Notes under the pieces: model-generated
Told to the model about the DNA's origin: nothing
Database searches by the model: none
What the model saw: only the letters and a program-made list of their open reading frames with translations
In this document: piece after piece, positions 24,901 to 34,830 of the stretch
Numbering within the stretch: position 1 is the stretch's first letter
Layout of the letters: each line of letters opens with the position of its first letter
Assembly (NCBI GenBank): GCA_963082875.1
Contig: OY720098.1
Span: 13,330,001 to 13,394,000, forward strand
Direction: 5' to 3'
Source of the DNA: Corella eumyota
Taxonomy: Eukaryota > Chordata > Ascidiacea > Phlebobranchia > Corellidae
DNA: 64,000 nucleotides
Made by a program: the position numbers and the translations under genes

Positions 24901-25548
24901 TTTACAAGAATTTCTTTTGTTTTAATCCACACTAATTACATTGCATCCTGAAAACATTAACAATAAAAACCAAAATGAAGCATAGCGATCTGTATCAGAT
25001 CTGAAATCAAGCACGTATTCACAATCGACTTATTATTAAGCTTTTTCCGTTATCCAAAAAATGTTTTAAGATGTTTTTTGTAGTCTAAGGATTATGTACA
25101 ATAATCCAAGGTAAATAAATAAAATAAGGGTTGCAGATGTCGTCAAAAACCGACGAAAGGGTTTAAAAGATCAAAAAAATTCCAAATTTACAGTTGTTTT
25201 TCAACATTTAATACCAATGATATTTTAGAAGGCTAATCTTAATTTAATGGGAGCTTGTTACTATTTTATCAGTAAGATATAATCTTGACAGCTGCTTATC
25301 ACATATTTTATTAAGTAATTAGCAATGCAGTTTTTGGTAAATTTATATCCTTTAAAAGAGTATATACTATGTATCTAAAATAAATTAAATTAACCAAAAA
25401 AATGTTGTTTACTTAGTTAAATGTTACGCCAAAGGAATTTATAAGATATATTTTAAAATATTATTGTAGACCTCCTACAATTAAAACCTAGACAGTGTAA
25501 CAATCTTAAATTAATCTCCAAGCTAAATGTTAATACTATTAACTGTAA
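21901..25548. other. Gene desert, AT-rich
   Basis: About 3.6 kb with no open frame supported by splice sites or family similarity, and no repeat I could pair. Regulatory function cannot be judged from this sequence alone. Confidence 0.5.
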
Positions 25549-26688
25549 ACAATAAAACAGTTATAAAGCGTGTAAAACGATTTATTTGCAACGAACCATT
25601 TTTGGTTAAAAACGCTACCTAAGTTAAAGTAATACTAACAAAAAAAATATTTTTTATTTTTTTCACATTTTCGTTATAACCCAATTCAAGTAGATTACAC
25701 TCAAGTTAGCATTTAAAGTAGGTAAATGTTAAGTCGGTGTCTATATATTGATCCTAAGATTATTTTTAATTAATTACCCGTATTTTGACAGGTAAGGTTT
25801 TAGTAATGGCATTATAACTAGATTCCTAAAAATTTTAAAATCTCTAAAAGCAAACCTTTGCAAGGATTACGTTTTTTTAAACCGTAAATAATGGTCAAAA
25901 TATATCACGCTTGATTTAATTGCATCGATATGGGGAGTTTTAAATAATTTTTATTTTATAGCTTACCTAAATAATAAAAAAACGTCTATTAAATAAAACA
26001 AACTTGTGTATTGAAAAATTTTCATTTTTTAATAAAATTAAGAAAAAAATAAAAAATTGTCAATAAATTATCTTTCAAGATAATGTCTAAATTATTTTAC
26101 CTTTACCTAATTAATAACGTAAGCCTTATAAAATGTTATTAAAACGTTTTCACACAGCTTCTTACTGTATAGTTAATGTACTTTTCTTTAAAAAAAACTT
26201 TTAAGTTTTAAAATGGGCCGTTAAGTTTGTTGACCAAACCTATTACATGCAAACGGGACAAAAAAACTACAAATAAAATCTAATCGCTACCTAACTCTTT
26301 AACGGCGAGATAACAACCGAGTGCAGAAAATTTACCGTTTAAATTAGAATTTTTAGTGTTTGGAGGTTAAAGGGATTACTTACGTTGTTTTAGTTAGCAT
26401 ACAATAAAGAATGCTTCGACATACAGTAGACTGGAGACCGAGTCTAATTTTGCGGCAATTATGGTGAAGTGTCCTTGTCAAAATATAAAAAGATGCTGTA
26501 AAATTATGTAAAATAAATTAAGTTCGTAAAAAAATTAAATTTAATGTGATTTAAAAAAATTAAAAAATTTAGTAATGCCAGGGAAATGTTTAATATGTTA
26601 AATACGACAACTGACACTAAGTTGGTTATATTATAACAGACCAAACAAACTAAAAAAATACCTTAATTGTTATTTCCTAACCAAATTT
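25549..26688 (+). repeat. 1.1-kb repeat, copy A (inverted partner at 61.8-62.9 kb)
   Basis: From AACAATAAAACAGTTATAAA to TTATTTCCTAACCAAATTT, this stretch matches, in reverse complement, 62912-61832 over almost its whole length. By eye it is about 95% identical with a few indels. It has no terminal inverted repeats, no long frame and no LTR-like ends. It lies 1.2 kb upstream of acetyltransferase-like gene A. The partner copy continues directly into an exon fragment of that gene, so this is better explained as part of a segmental duplication than as a transposon. Confidence 0.85.
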
Positions 26689-27841
26689 CACATATTTCTA
26701 GGTAATCCCCTAATTAACAACCCTCAGTAATTTTGACACTTTTGCTTAGGTAAGTTCTTTTAACAGAAACGAATAGTAAAGGAGTTAGCAAAAAATGGTC
26801 AGTGAAAGAACATCTCTATTCAGCAGGTTAAAGAGATAGCAAAAAGCACGCGATATCCCCATTTGTTTATACTGACGGGATTAAAAACTCGCCATTTGAA
26901 CTCTCATCAAAGAGAACCAAAATCGCAAACAAAATTCCATACCGGTTCATGTGGCTATCTATTTCAATAATTCGCACATAATATATTTTTGACCCAACGT
27001 GTTATTTATACAGCCGGCATTTTATAAATTTTTTTGTTAATATTATTTAACTTCGTTGACACGCCCTTTCAATAATCATTTAATTTAATTTTATAAAAAA
27101 AAAATGTTGTTTTTTAAAATGGGCTTCTTTAAATTGATTTTGAATGTAACTGTTTAGTAAAAAATATATTAAGTTATAGATGGTAGTTAATTGTTATCTA
27201 CCTTTTTATTAATTTGCTATACATACACTAAACGTAATACACTTAAAAATCAACTCTACACGAATATTATATCGATTGATTGGATTTTTAGCATAGTTTT
27301 CCAAACGTGATAATACAAATAATAAACTAAATAAATGTAACAAAGCAATCACTGGCTGATATTCAGTATAATTTGCAATTAGCATTATATTAAATTAAAA
27401 AAAAATAAGTTTAAATAAACTAAATGCTAAATAATATCCATGAACATAAAGATAAACAAATTTAAATTATAAAGGTTATATCTTAGATTGTCATCAGCCA
27501 AATTTTTAAGCGTTGTAAGTTATACATTATACAATGAAAAAAAGAAAAAGGTAGTTTGTTTAACATCAATTTTACGCAGATTCGTTACGAACTTTTTTCC
27601 TTAAAAATAAAACGAGAAGGGCTTTTCATAAACCGAAAACATTCACAACACAAACTGCTAGTGCTTAAGTAGTTAGGTATTTTTTTTACAAAATAAAGAT
27701 AGTTGAAAATCTTAATTAAGTTTTTAAAAGTAATTGGTGTGACTTAATTAGTATGTACGAAAAGTTACAAAAGTATTGTTTTTCAAGGTTTTAATGATTT
27801 ATTGGTAATAAATAATATAGAAAAAGGTAAAACGATTGAAA
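26689..27841. other. Upstream region of acetyltransferase-like gene A
   Basis: AT-rich with no recognisable exon. It must hold the promoter of gene A if the start at 27842 is right. Missing from the copy at 61.8 kb, where the DNA on either side is joined. Confidence 0.45.
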
Positions 27842-29490
27842 ATGGAAAAAAACAAGTAAAAAAACTAAATATTAGTTTTTGATCATAAACTTAAATAAAT
27901 TATAAAACTTAAGCTTTGTATTTTTATAGAATCTATGCGAGAATTTAAAACGCATTGTTTTAGAATTTAATTTATAAAAAGGTTTAAACCAAAGCTTCGC
28001 AAAATAATGCATTTTTATTTTCAGGTACTCTAAAATTGAGCTTACAACATCACCGGAAGATTGGAAAATTATTCGAGAATGTTACGTTCAGTCGTTTCGT
28101 CACTATCCCCTTTATAAATATATGGTACCAGATGAATCGAAACGTGACAAGTTCTTGCGGGCATATTTGGACGCCAACTATGAGGTTACTGTAGGAAGCG
28201 GTGAGGGAATTTTATTAGCAATCAGGTCAATTGATATTAAACATTATACCGACAACAAACTCACAGACCCTAAAAGTAGTAATCATACTTTAAAAGTTGT
28301 GGGCGGTGTCGTGTTTGTACCTCCATCTAGCGACGGTTGTGGGTGGGCAATTGCTGATGACGAGCCCTACTTTAAAGCCTATGAAGCCCATGGGCTCGGT
28401 GAAATTTCGAAAAAAGGTTTAGAAAGAGTTAAAAGGTAAATAGTTAACCATTTTCCGAATTCAACACTTAATCATCATTCAATAAAATTTAAAAGCTGAT
28501 TTGTTGTATTAACTATTTAATTTATGTGGATTATAACTGGTGCTCAACATTTAAAGCGGTAAAATTTTTATATCAATGGAATTTTAAAATCATTTATATT
28601 TCAGTATACTACAGTTTATTTTTCTAACAGCCTATGCATATGTTTATTTAAACTGTCTTCATGTTTTAGGAGTGGGTTATTTTTTTTAATTAAAACTTTA
28701 TATTGTATTATCAATAATAGTATATTTTAAAGAATATGTATTAAAAAAAATATGTTTCAGATATGAATCTTGGGAAAACAAGCACGTCTGCAAAAAAGTA
28801 GCAAAAGCCAGAATTCCGGTGTGGAACGGTTTTTTTTGTGCTATATTGCCACAATATACATCGAAGGGCCTCGGTACAGCGGTCTACAAAGAAGCTATCC
28901 GACTTATGGCACAGTATTGGGTTAATAAACAGCTACCGAAAAAACGCCCCACATTTATTTCGGTAGACGACATAGAAGTGACGTCATCAAGCACCCAAAA
29001 TGCACCACAAAGAAGGTATTCAGCGTCAGTTTTATCGAACTTGGATCAGAAAAAATCGATCGATAAACTAATGAAAAATGTCGCTCGCTTTCATAAACTA
29101 TCGTTATTAAGTCATAAACCGTTGCGTACTGACATCGTTTTGAAAAATCTAGGAGTAAATAACGACACTACCCAACAAACAAAAGACGAAGTTAAAAACA
29201 CTATTTCGGAAGACCCATGGCCCTTAGTTGTCGTCATTAGTCACAGTGAACGTTCTGCACACTTTCACCAATCAAACGGATTTAATTCAATTGCAAGGTT
29301 GCAATACTTCGACGACGTGGAAAATTACGCTCCATTTTATGCCCACGTTCTGCTGCTAGATCCATTTAAAACAGGCAAGGTTGCGATTGTGGAAAGAGCA
29401 ATGAGCAGCGACATTACACTAAATAAGGTTAAAGAAACACTATCTACGTTAAATGAAGTAAAGACAAGTTGTATGCCGTTCAACGTTTAA
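27842..29490 (+). CDS. GNAT-fold acetyltransferase-like protein A
   Basis: Exons 27842-27855 (14 nt), 28025-28435 and 28761-29490; 1155 nt, 384 aa. The tiny first exon (MEKN and two bases) is inferred: it is the nearest upstream ATG with a phase-matching GT donor, and gene B has an equally sized one. The protein reads like a GNAT N-acetyltransferase: an N-terminal DWKIIRECYVQSFRHYPLYK helix, strand KVVGGVVFVPP (about 95-105), then AILPQYTSKGLGTAVYKEA, where TSKGLG (175-180) stands for the acetyl-CoA loop Q/RxxGxG/A with Thr at the first place. Strand WPLVVVISHSE (about 295) and HFHQSNGF (about 309-316) form the second half. Between them, residues ~197-293 are a polar, poorly conserved insertion. 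Substrate unknown. AATAAA overlaps the stop. Tandem paralogue of gene B. Confidence 0.75.
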
Positions 29491-29494
29491 TAAA
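29489..29494 (+). terminator. AATAAA overlapping the stop codon
   Basis: The hexamer starts at the second base of TAA (29488-29490) of gene A. A second AATAAA lies at 29623-29628. Confidence 0.4.
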
Positions 29495-31258
29495 ACGCGA
29501 CTCGGTTTGCAGGCACTAAAATACACTCTTAACTACAATTGGTATATCTATTTTTGTGAATACATTTTTTTCGTAAAGTGTATTACTTATATTTTGTTTT
29601 TGTTTTTTTGTAATTTTTATCTAATAAAGTTTATTAAAGCAATTACAATTTAAAAAAATAACATTATTGAAACAAAAACAGCTTTCAGCAAAAGTGTTCT
29701 ATATACATTAAACTAAGACTGCCTATTATATATTGATGCTAGTTTTTTTTTCAATTTAATAACACAATCTTAATCATAGGCAGTCAATCATAACGTCAAA
29801 TTTTCAAAAAACTAATAAACTTATAAACCACAAAACAGATGTTTTAAAGGTTGTCTCCATGTGTGAGGTACTCACGAGATACGTTTGGTTGTTGTGTTGT
29901 TTACGCTAAAAATTACGTTATCATGAAACACCCTCTAAACTCCCTTACTAAAAAACGCAAAAATTACTTTGGATTACCTACATAACACACTTTTTTACAC
30001 CTTATATATTATAGAAGTAGAACTCATATACCTTAAAATAATTTTTATACTTTACTTTAATATTAATCTAGTCTTCACTTAAGTTTATAATGATTCGTAA
30101 TTTCTTTTTACTTTTGGAATAGCGACACGAGAAAATTAAACTTGACATAAGCGTAGGCATTTTTATCTGCATTGTTTAATAACAATCAATAAAAAGGAAG
30201 TAAATTGTTGACTTTATAACTTAAAACAAAACGAGTCAATATTTGCTTACAATAATTTTGTTGTAAACAAGATAAATTATTTTGTTTATCTAATTCTATT
30301 TTAATATTTAAAAAATTAAAAAAAACAAGTTTTGATTAGAACAGGTTTGAAAAGAAAAGTTTTATTTCCAAATAAATTTTTATTTTCGTTTAAATCTTTA
30401 TTATCACTAATTCTAAAAAATGCGTAAAATAAAAATGTTTTTTTTAAATACGTAGATTTCAATAATGCGTATAATATCAATATTTTTAAATATAATTAAA
30501 TCACAAGACATAAAAATGGATTTTAATATTTTTTATTATACTAGCAATACCAAAAATCGTAAAATGTACGTCATAATGAGATCTGAATTACATACGTGAT
30601 GGAAAAATAATTTGTAGTAAAAACGTTAGTAATACGTAAATACATTTTGATATAATAGAAAAACTTTCCATTTCAAACTCCCAGTGCGATATGTGCAAAA
30701 TATTTGTGACGTAATCTTAATATATAAACTCTACGGCGGAAACAGATTGAGGCAAGTTTCTTTATTAGGTAAAACTAAAAAAAATTCTTCCATATTTATT
30801 ACATTTTTTTCAATTATTAAAATTAAATTTAATTCAGATTAAAATTATGGTGTATATATATATATATATATTTTTAAGTACATTTCTTCGCTAGATAACA
30901 AATGGTTTCGTTGTGTTTACACTATTTAGTAAAAAAAAACATTAGATAATAAGCTATCTTAATCAAATATAAAAGTTTTGATAAAGATGGAAATTGTTTG
31001 TGAAAGTTTTATCTTAAATAAATTTAGTTAATATTATTCTCTTTTTTATTTAATTCATAAAATTTGAATAAAGAGAGGAAGCAATTCATAGAAGAAGGTT
31101 TTTATTTTTTTCTTTGACACATTAAGCTATATAATGTTAGTTGGATTCTCGTTTGATCACAAGTTAAAGATTTTTAGTTTAAAGTTAAAAATTAGAATTA
31201 CTACAACAATAATTTTTATTCATTTTGAGTTCAGTCAAATATTTGCTCCGAAAAAAAT
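29491..31258. other. Spacer between the two acetyltransferase-like genes
   Basis: 1.77 kb of AT-rich DNA with a TA dinucleotide run near 30850. No exon was found. It differs from the DNA upstream of gene A, so the tandem duplication is old or its flanks have been replaced. Confidence 0.45.
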
Positions 31259-32567
31259 ATGACTTCGATTGGGTATGAACTTTTTGATCATTTACTAAGA
31301 TATTCAGAAATATTTAAAATCTAAAATTATTTCTAAATTATTTTTCATTGTATTATTCAACTTGTTTTAACTTTTTGCAGAAAATGTAATATAACTTTAA
31401 CAACGTCACCAGAGGACTGGAAAATTATTCGAGAATGTTACGTCCAATCGTTTCGTCACTATCCCCTTTATAAATACATGGTACCAGATGAATCGAAACG
31501 TGACAAATTCTTGCGGGCATATTTGGACGCCAACTATGAGGTTACTGTGGAAAGCAATCAAGGGATTTTATTGGCTGTGAGAGCACATGAGATAAATAAT
31601 AATGGCGTCGAAGCTTTGGAAAGCAAGTTAAAGGTAGTTGGTGGAGTAGTTTTAGTACCACCTGCATTAGACGGTCGTGGTTGGGCAACAGCTGATGACG
31701 AACTTTATTGGAAAGCATACCAAAAGTATAACCTTGCTTCTATATCAGCAGAAGGATTTCGACGTGTTAAAAGGTAAAGTTTTTTAATTTTTACACATTT
31801 TTGTACTTTTCTAAAATTTCTTAATGGAGACAAAGTAAATTAGTAACAAAAAGATTTTATAATTGAACAGATATGAAGCATGGGAATCTAGTAAAATAGG
31901 TCAAAAATTAATAGGTGCCAAAATTCCAGCTTGGAATGGATTTTTTTGTGCGCTTAAACCTGATTACACGTCAAGGGGCTTGGGTTCGGCAGTCTACAAA
32001 CATGCAATAAATTTAATGAAACAATACTGGGTCAAACAACAAAGCGACCAACCCGTCTCAGAGATTAAATTACAAGAGAATAGATTTCGAGATGTTCATA
32101 AACACCCAGAAAAAAAGTTAATGCGAAGGTTGTCGGTAGGACTGTTTTGTAAATTATCTGATATCACCGAATGTTCTTATTCAAATTCTACAACGTTTAA
32201 AAGAGAAATATTGCGCAAAACGAAATTTAGCTTTAATGCTCTACGAGTAAACTCTCAAACCCTAAAACCTAAACTGATTTCCAAAAATGTACCCAATAAA
32301 CGAATCGATCCGTTGGTTGTGGTGGTAACACATAGTGAAAGAGCCGCTAACTTTTATAAATCAAATGGGTTTCAACCTGTTGCAAAACTACCTTACGTTG
32401 ACAATGTAGATGAGAGCGTGTCCTTTTTTACATATGTTCTTGTGCTAGACCCTTTTAAAACAGGCGGGCTTAACAAGTTTAGTTTGGCTTTAAACACAAA
32501 CACAACTGCCAATAATTATTATTTTAATGAGATTTTAAACAACAATGTTAGGTCATCATATAATTAA
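31259..32567 (+). CDS. GNAT-fold acetyltransferase-like protein B
   Basis: Exons 31259-31272 (14 nt, MTSI and two bases), 31381-31773 and 31871-32567; 1104 nt, 367 aa, same intron positions and phases as gene A. Motifs in order: DWKIIRECYVQSFRHYPLYK, KVVGGVVLVPP, ALKPDYTSRGLGSAVYKHA (acetyl-CoA loop TSRGLG at about 169-174), DPLVVVVTHSERAANFYKSN (about 282-301) and YVLVLDPFKTG. A basic, polar insertion of about 90 residues (190-281) splits the fold, as in gene A, but the two insertions share little sequence. Exon 2 is almost identical to gene A for about 145 nt at its start and much more diverged elsewhere. AATAAA begins at the last base of the stop. The first exon is inferred from phase and size only. 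Confidence 0.75.
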
Positions 32568-32572
32568 ATAAA
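32567..32572 (+). terminator. AATAAA overlapping the stop codon
   Basis: Starts at the third base of the TAA stop (32565-32567) of gene B. Confidence 0.4.
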
Positions 32573-32734
32573 ATTTTACACCATTTGTTTATATATGAAA
32601 ACACTATATATTTTTTTTATTTAGTCACGGATATGTTCCTTGCAAATAATAAAACCTTTGTAACTTTTTTTAATTTTTGTTTTTCTAAATACTTGTTTTT
32701 CTATTTATTGTTTTCTGTATTGGTGCTAATCTTT

Positions 32735-32850
32735 CTGTTATTAACCATGCTCCCAGTTTCTTTATTTTTCACTTTTTCATTTTCCGGTTCTTTCATTTTT
32801 TCGTTTCTTCAATTTTCGTTTCTTCATTTTCCATTCCTTCATTTTCAGGC
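32735..32850. repeat. Pyrimidine-rich minisatellite
   Basis: Units such as TTTCATTTTTTCGTTTCTTC and TTTCGTTTCTTCATTTTCCA. Reverse-complemented, these match the purine-rich word set at 5.9, 9.5 and 10.5 kb. A 107-codon frame across it is low-complexity and not a gene. Confidence 0.55.
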
Positions 32851-33493
32851 GACCCATTTTAATAAAATAAACGTAAGTTTAAAAGAAGTTCTTAAAACTG
32901 ACATATAACGGTGGCCAGATGGGAGTAACAAATAAACTTGTATATTTTTGAGTCAGTGGAGCAGCCAGCAGGGACAACCGGGTACTTATAAATAATACAG
33001 GATCAAATGGATTGGATAAATTGGATCAAATGTATATCGAATGGTTATCGAATGAACCTTCAACCTTACTGCCCAAAGGTTTACTTTAAATGGCCTTGGT
33101 CTGATTTACGTCAACTATGGTGGTTACTGTCAGACTGTCATCTGGTCATGCCATGCGATAGTCAGATTAGTCGTAAAATTTTGCAGGCCAAAAGCACCCC
33201 TCTTTAATTCGTTTTAAAAAACGGTTTTTGAAACAAAAATTAAAAAAAAAATAAATATTCCAAAAACCAACATATGTCATTAACGTGACAACCAATAAAA
33301 ACTTTTATATATACAGTATTTTATGCAAAATTTTATTTTGAATATCGGTAAAATATGGTCTTACGCTGACTTTATACACGGGAATTTCATCGCTGACTCC
33401 CTGCCGTTTTTTTGCAAGACAAATCTTTTGGCAACTCTTTAAACGTTTAATTTGTTGTGATTTAGTATATAAATTTATATACATTAAATGCCA

Positions 33494-33630
33494 ACTGTAT
33501 ATATCTACGCGAAAATAAAATTTCTCGCGGTAATTAAAATGCAAAATCCCTGCTGTTTTGAAAAAAAAATTTTGTCTTGGCCGAAGTGCCTTGGCCGAAG
33601 TGTCCGGGGGCCGAAGTGTCTGGTTACCGT
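33494..33630. repeat. Direct-repeat module, copy 1
   Basis: Runs from CTGTATATATCTACGCG through AAAATTTCTCGCGGTAATTA to TGTCTGGTTACCG, with three GGCCGAAGTGTC-like words in its second half. Copy 2 is at 34169-34287. The G+C-rich end looks like a transposon terminus, but I find no inverted partner nearby. Confidence 0.6.
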
Positions 33631-33674
33631 GTTTTAGTATATCAATTTATATACATTAACACGGGCAACAACTA

Positions 33675-34110
33675 ATAACATATTTATGCACATTCTTCAG
33701 TGTAAAAAATGAAAAATGAAAGCTCTATTTTCTTCAAATATTGTTTGGAAAGGCGGCACTATTTGGCAAAATACGAGATATCATTATGCATTGTCCTCCA
33801 TCACCTAAAAGCGCGCGCTTTCAAAATTAGTTTTTTATAGGTTTTAGTTTGTAAAATTAAAAAATTGACACGGCAAAATAAAGATAACATATTTATGCAT
33901 AATCCTCAGTGTAAAAAATGAGAAATTAACGCTCCATTTTCTTCAAATATTGTTTGGAAAGGCGGCACTATTTGGCAAAATACGAGATATCATTATGCAT
34001 TGTCCTCCGTCACCTAAAAGAGCGTGCTTTCAAAATTAGTTTTTTATAGGTTTTAGTTTGTAAAATTAAAAAATTGACACGGCAAAAGAAAGATAACATG
34101 TTCTTGCACA
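33675..34110. repeat. 209-bp tandem repeat, two full units
   Basis: Units at 33675-33883 and 33884-34092 are about 95% identical by eye, including TTGTTTGGAAAGGCGGCACT and CAAAATTAGTTTTTTATAGG. A third, decayed unit starts at 34093. The array lies between the two copies of the direct-repeat module. Confidence 0.85.
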
Positions 34111-34168
34111 TTATTATTTAAAAAAAATATTAATTTACTGCTTATTTTGTTTCAAATACTGTCTAAAA

Positions 34169-34287
34169 AACTGTATATAACTACGCAAAAATAAAATTTC
34201 TCGCGGTATTTAAAATGCAAAATCCCCGCTGTTTTGAAAAAAAAATTTTGGCCGAAGTGTCCGGGGGCCGAAGTGTCTGGTTACCGT
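34169..34287. repeat. Direct-repeat module, copy 2
   Basis: Same order of parts as 33494-33630, slightly shorter: CTACGC, ATTTCTCGCGG, GCAAAATCCCCGCTGTTTTG, two GGCCGAAGTGTC words and the end TCTGGTTACCG. Confidence 0.6.
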
Positions 34288-34510
34288 ATCAACCACAAAG
34301 AAACTTACTTTGTTATTATATTAAAAGCAACAACAAATCAACAACACCACAAAACACTTGGCTTCACTATATTAGAAGTAAGGCCTTATTAACCTTTTGT
34401 TTATTTAAAATATTTAATAACCACTTGATATACATTTGGGACCGGGTACTGGGACAACTAATTTATTTGCATACCATATGACCATCAGGCCATGGATTTT
34501 TATGTCAAAT

Positions 34511-34741
34511 TAACCTAAGGAAGGGCAATACTAAAGGAAGGGGGTGAAAAGAAGGAGTGGCTCAAGGAAATGTATTTTGCAGTCATTTTTAGTTAGCTGC
34601 AGAAATTGTTACTTTTAGCATTAACAATTTATGCTGGTTAATAAATATGACTGCAAAATACTTTCCCCCTTGGCTCCTCCTCTCCTTTTTTAATAGCTTT
34701 CATTTTCTCCCTTCTTTAAGTGTTACCCTTGAGGTAGTTTA
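34511..34741. repeat. Imperfect inverted repeat (foldback/MITE-like)
   Basis: GAAGGAGTGGCTCAAGGAAA and TGTATTTTGCAGTCAT on the left pair with ATGACTGCAAAATACTTTCC and CTTGGCTCCTCCTCTCCTTT on the right. Weaker pairing runs out to both ends, which lie close to TTAA on the left and TTTAA on the right. No coding content. Confidence 0.6.
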
Positions 34742-34830
34742 AAAATGTTAAATGGTAATTCTATTATTGTGTATACATTGCAGTTTATTCTTTAACAGTT
34801 TCTAACTATTGTAAACTCCTAAACGAAAAC

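Noticed and set aside
32585-32908. 107-codon plus-strand frame rich in Phe and Leu
   Set aside because: Its sequence is the translation of a pyrimidine-rich minisatellite; no splice or family support.
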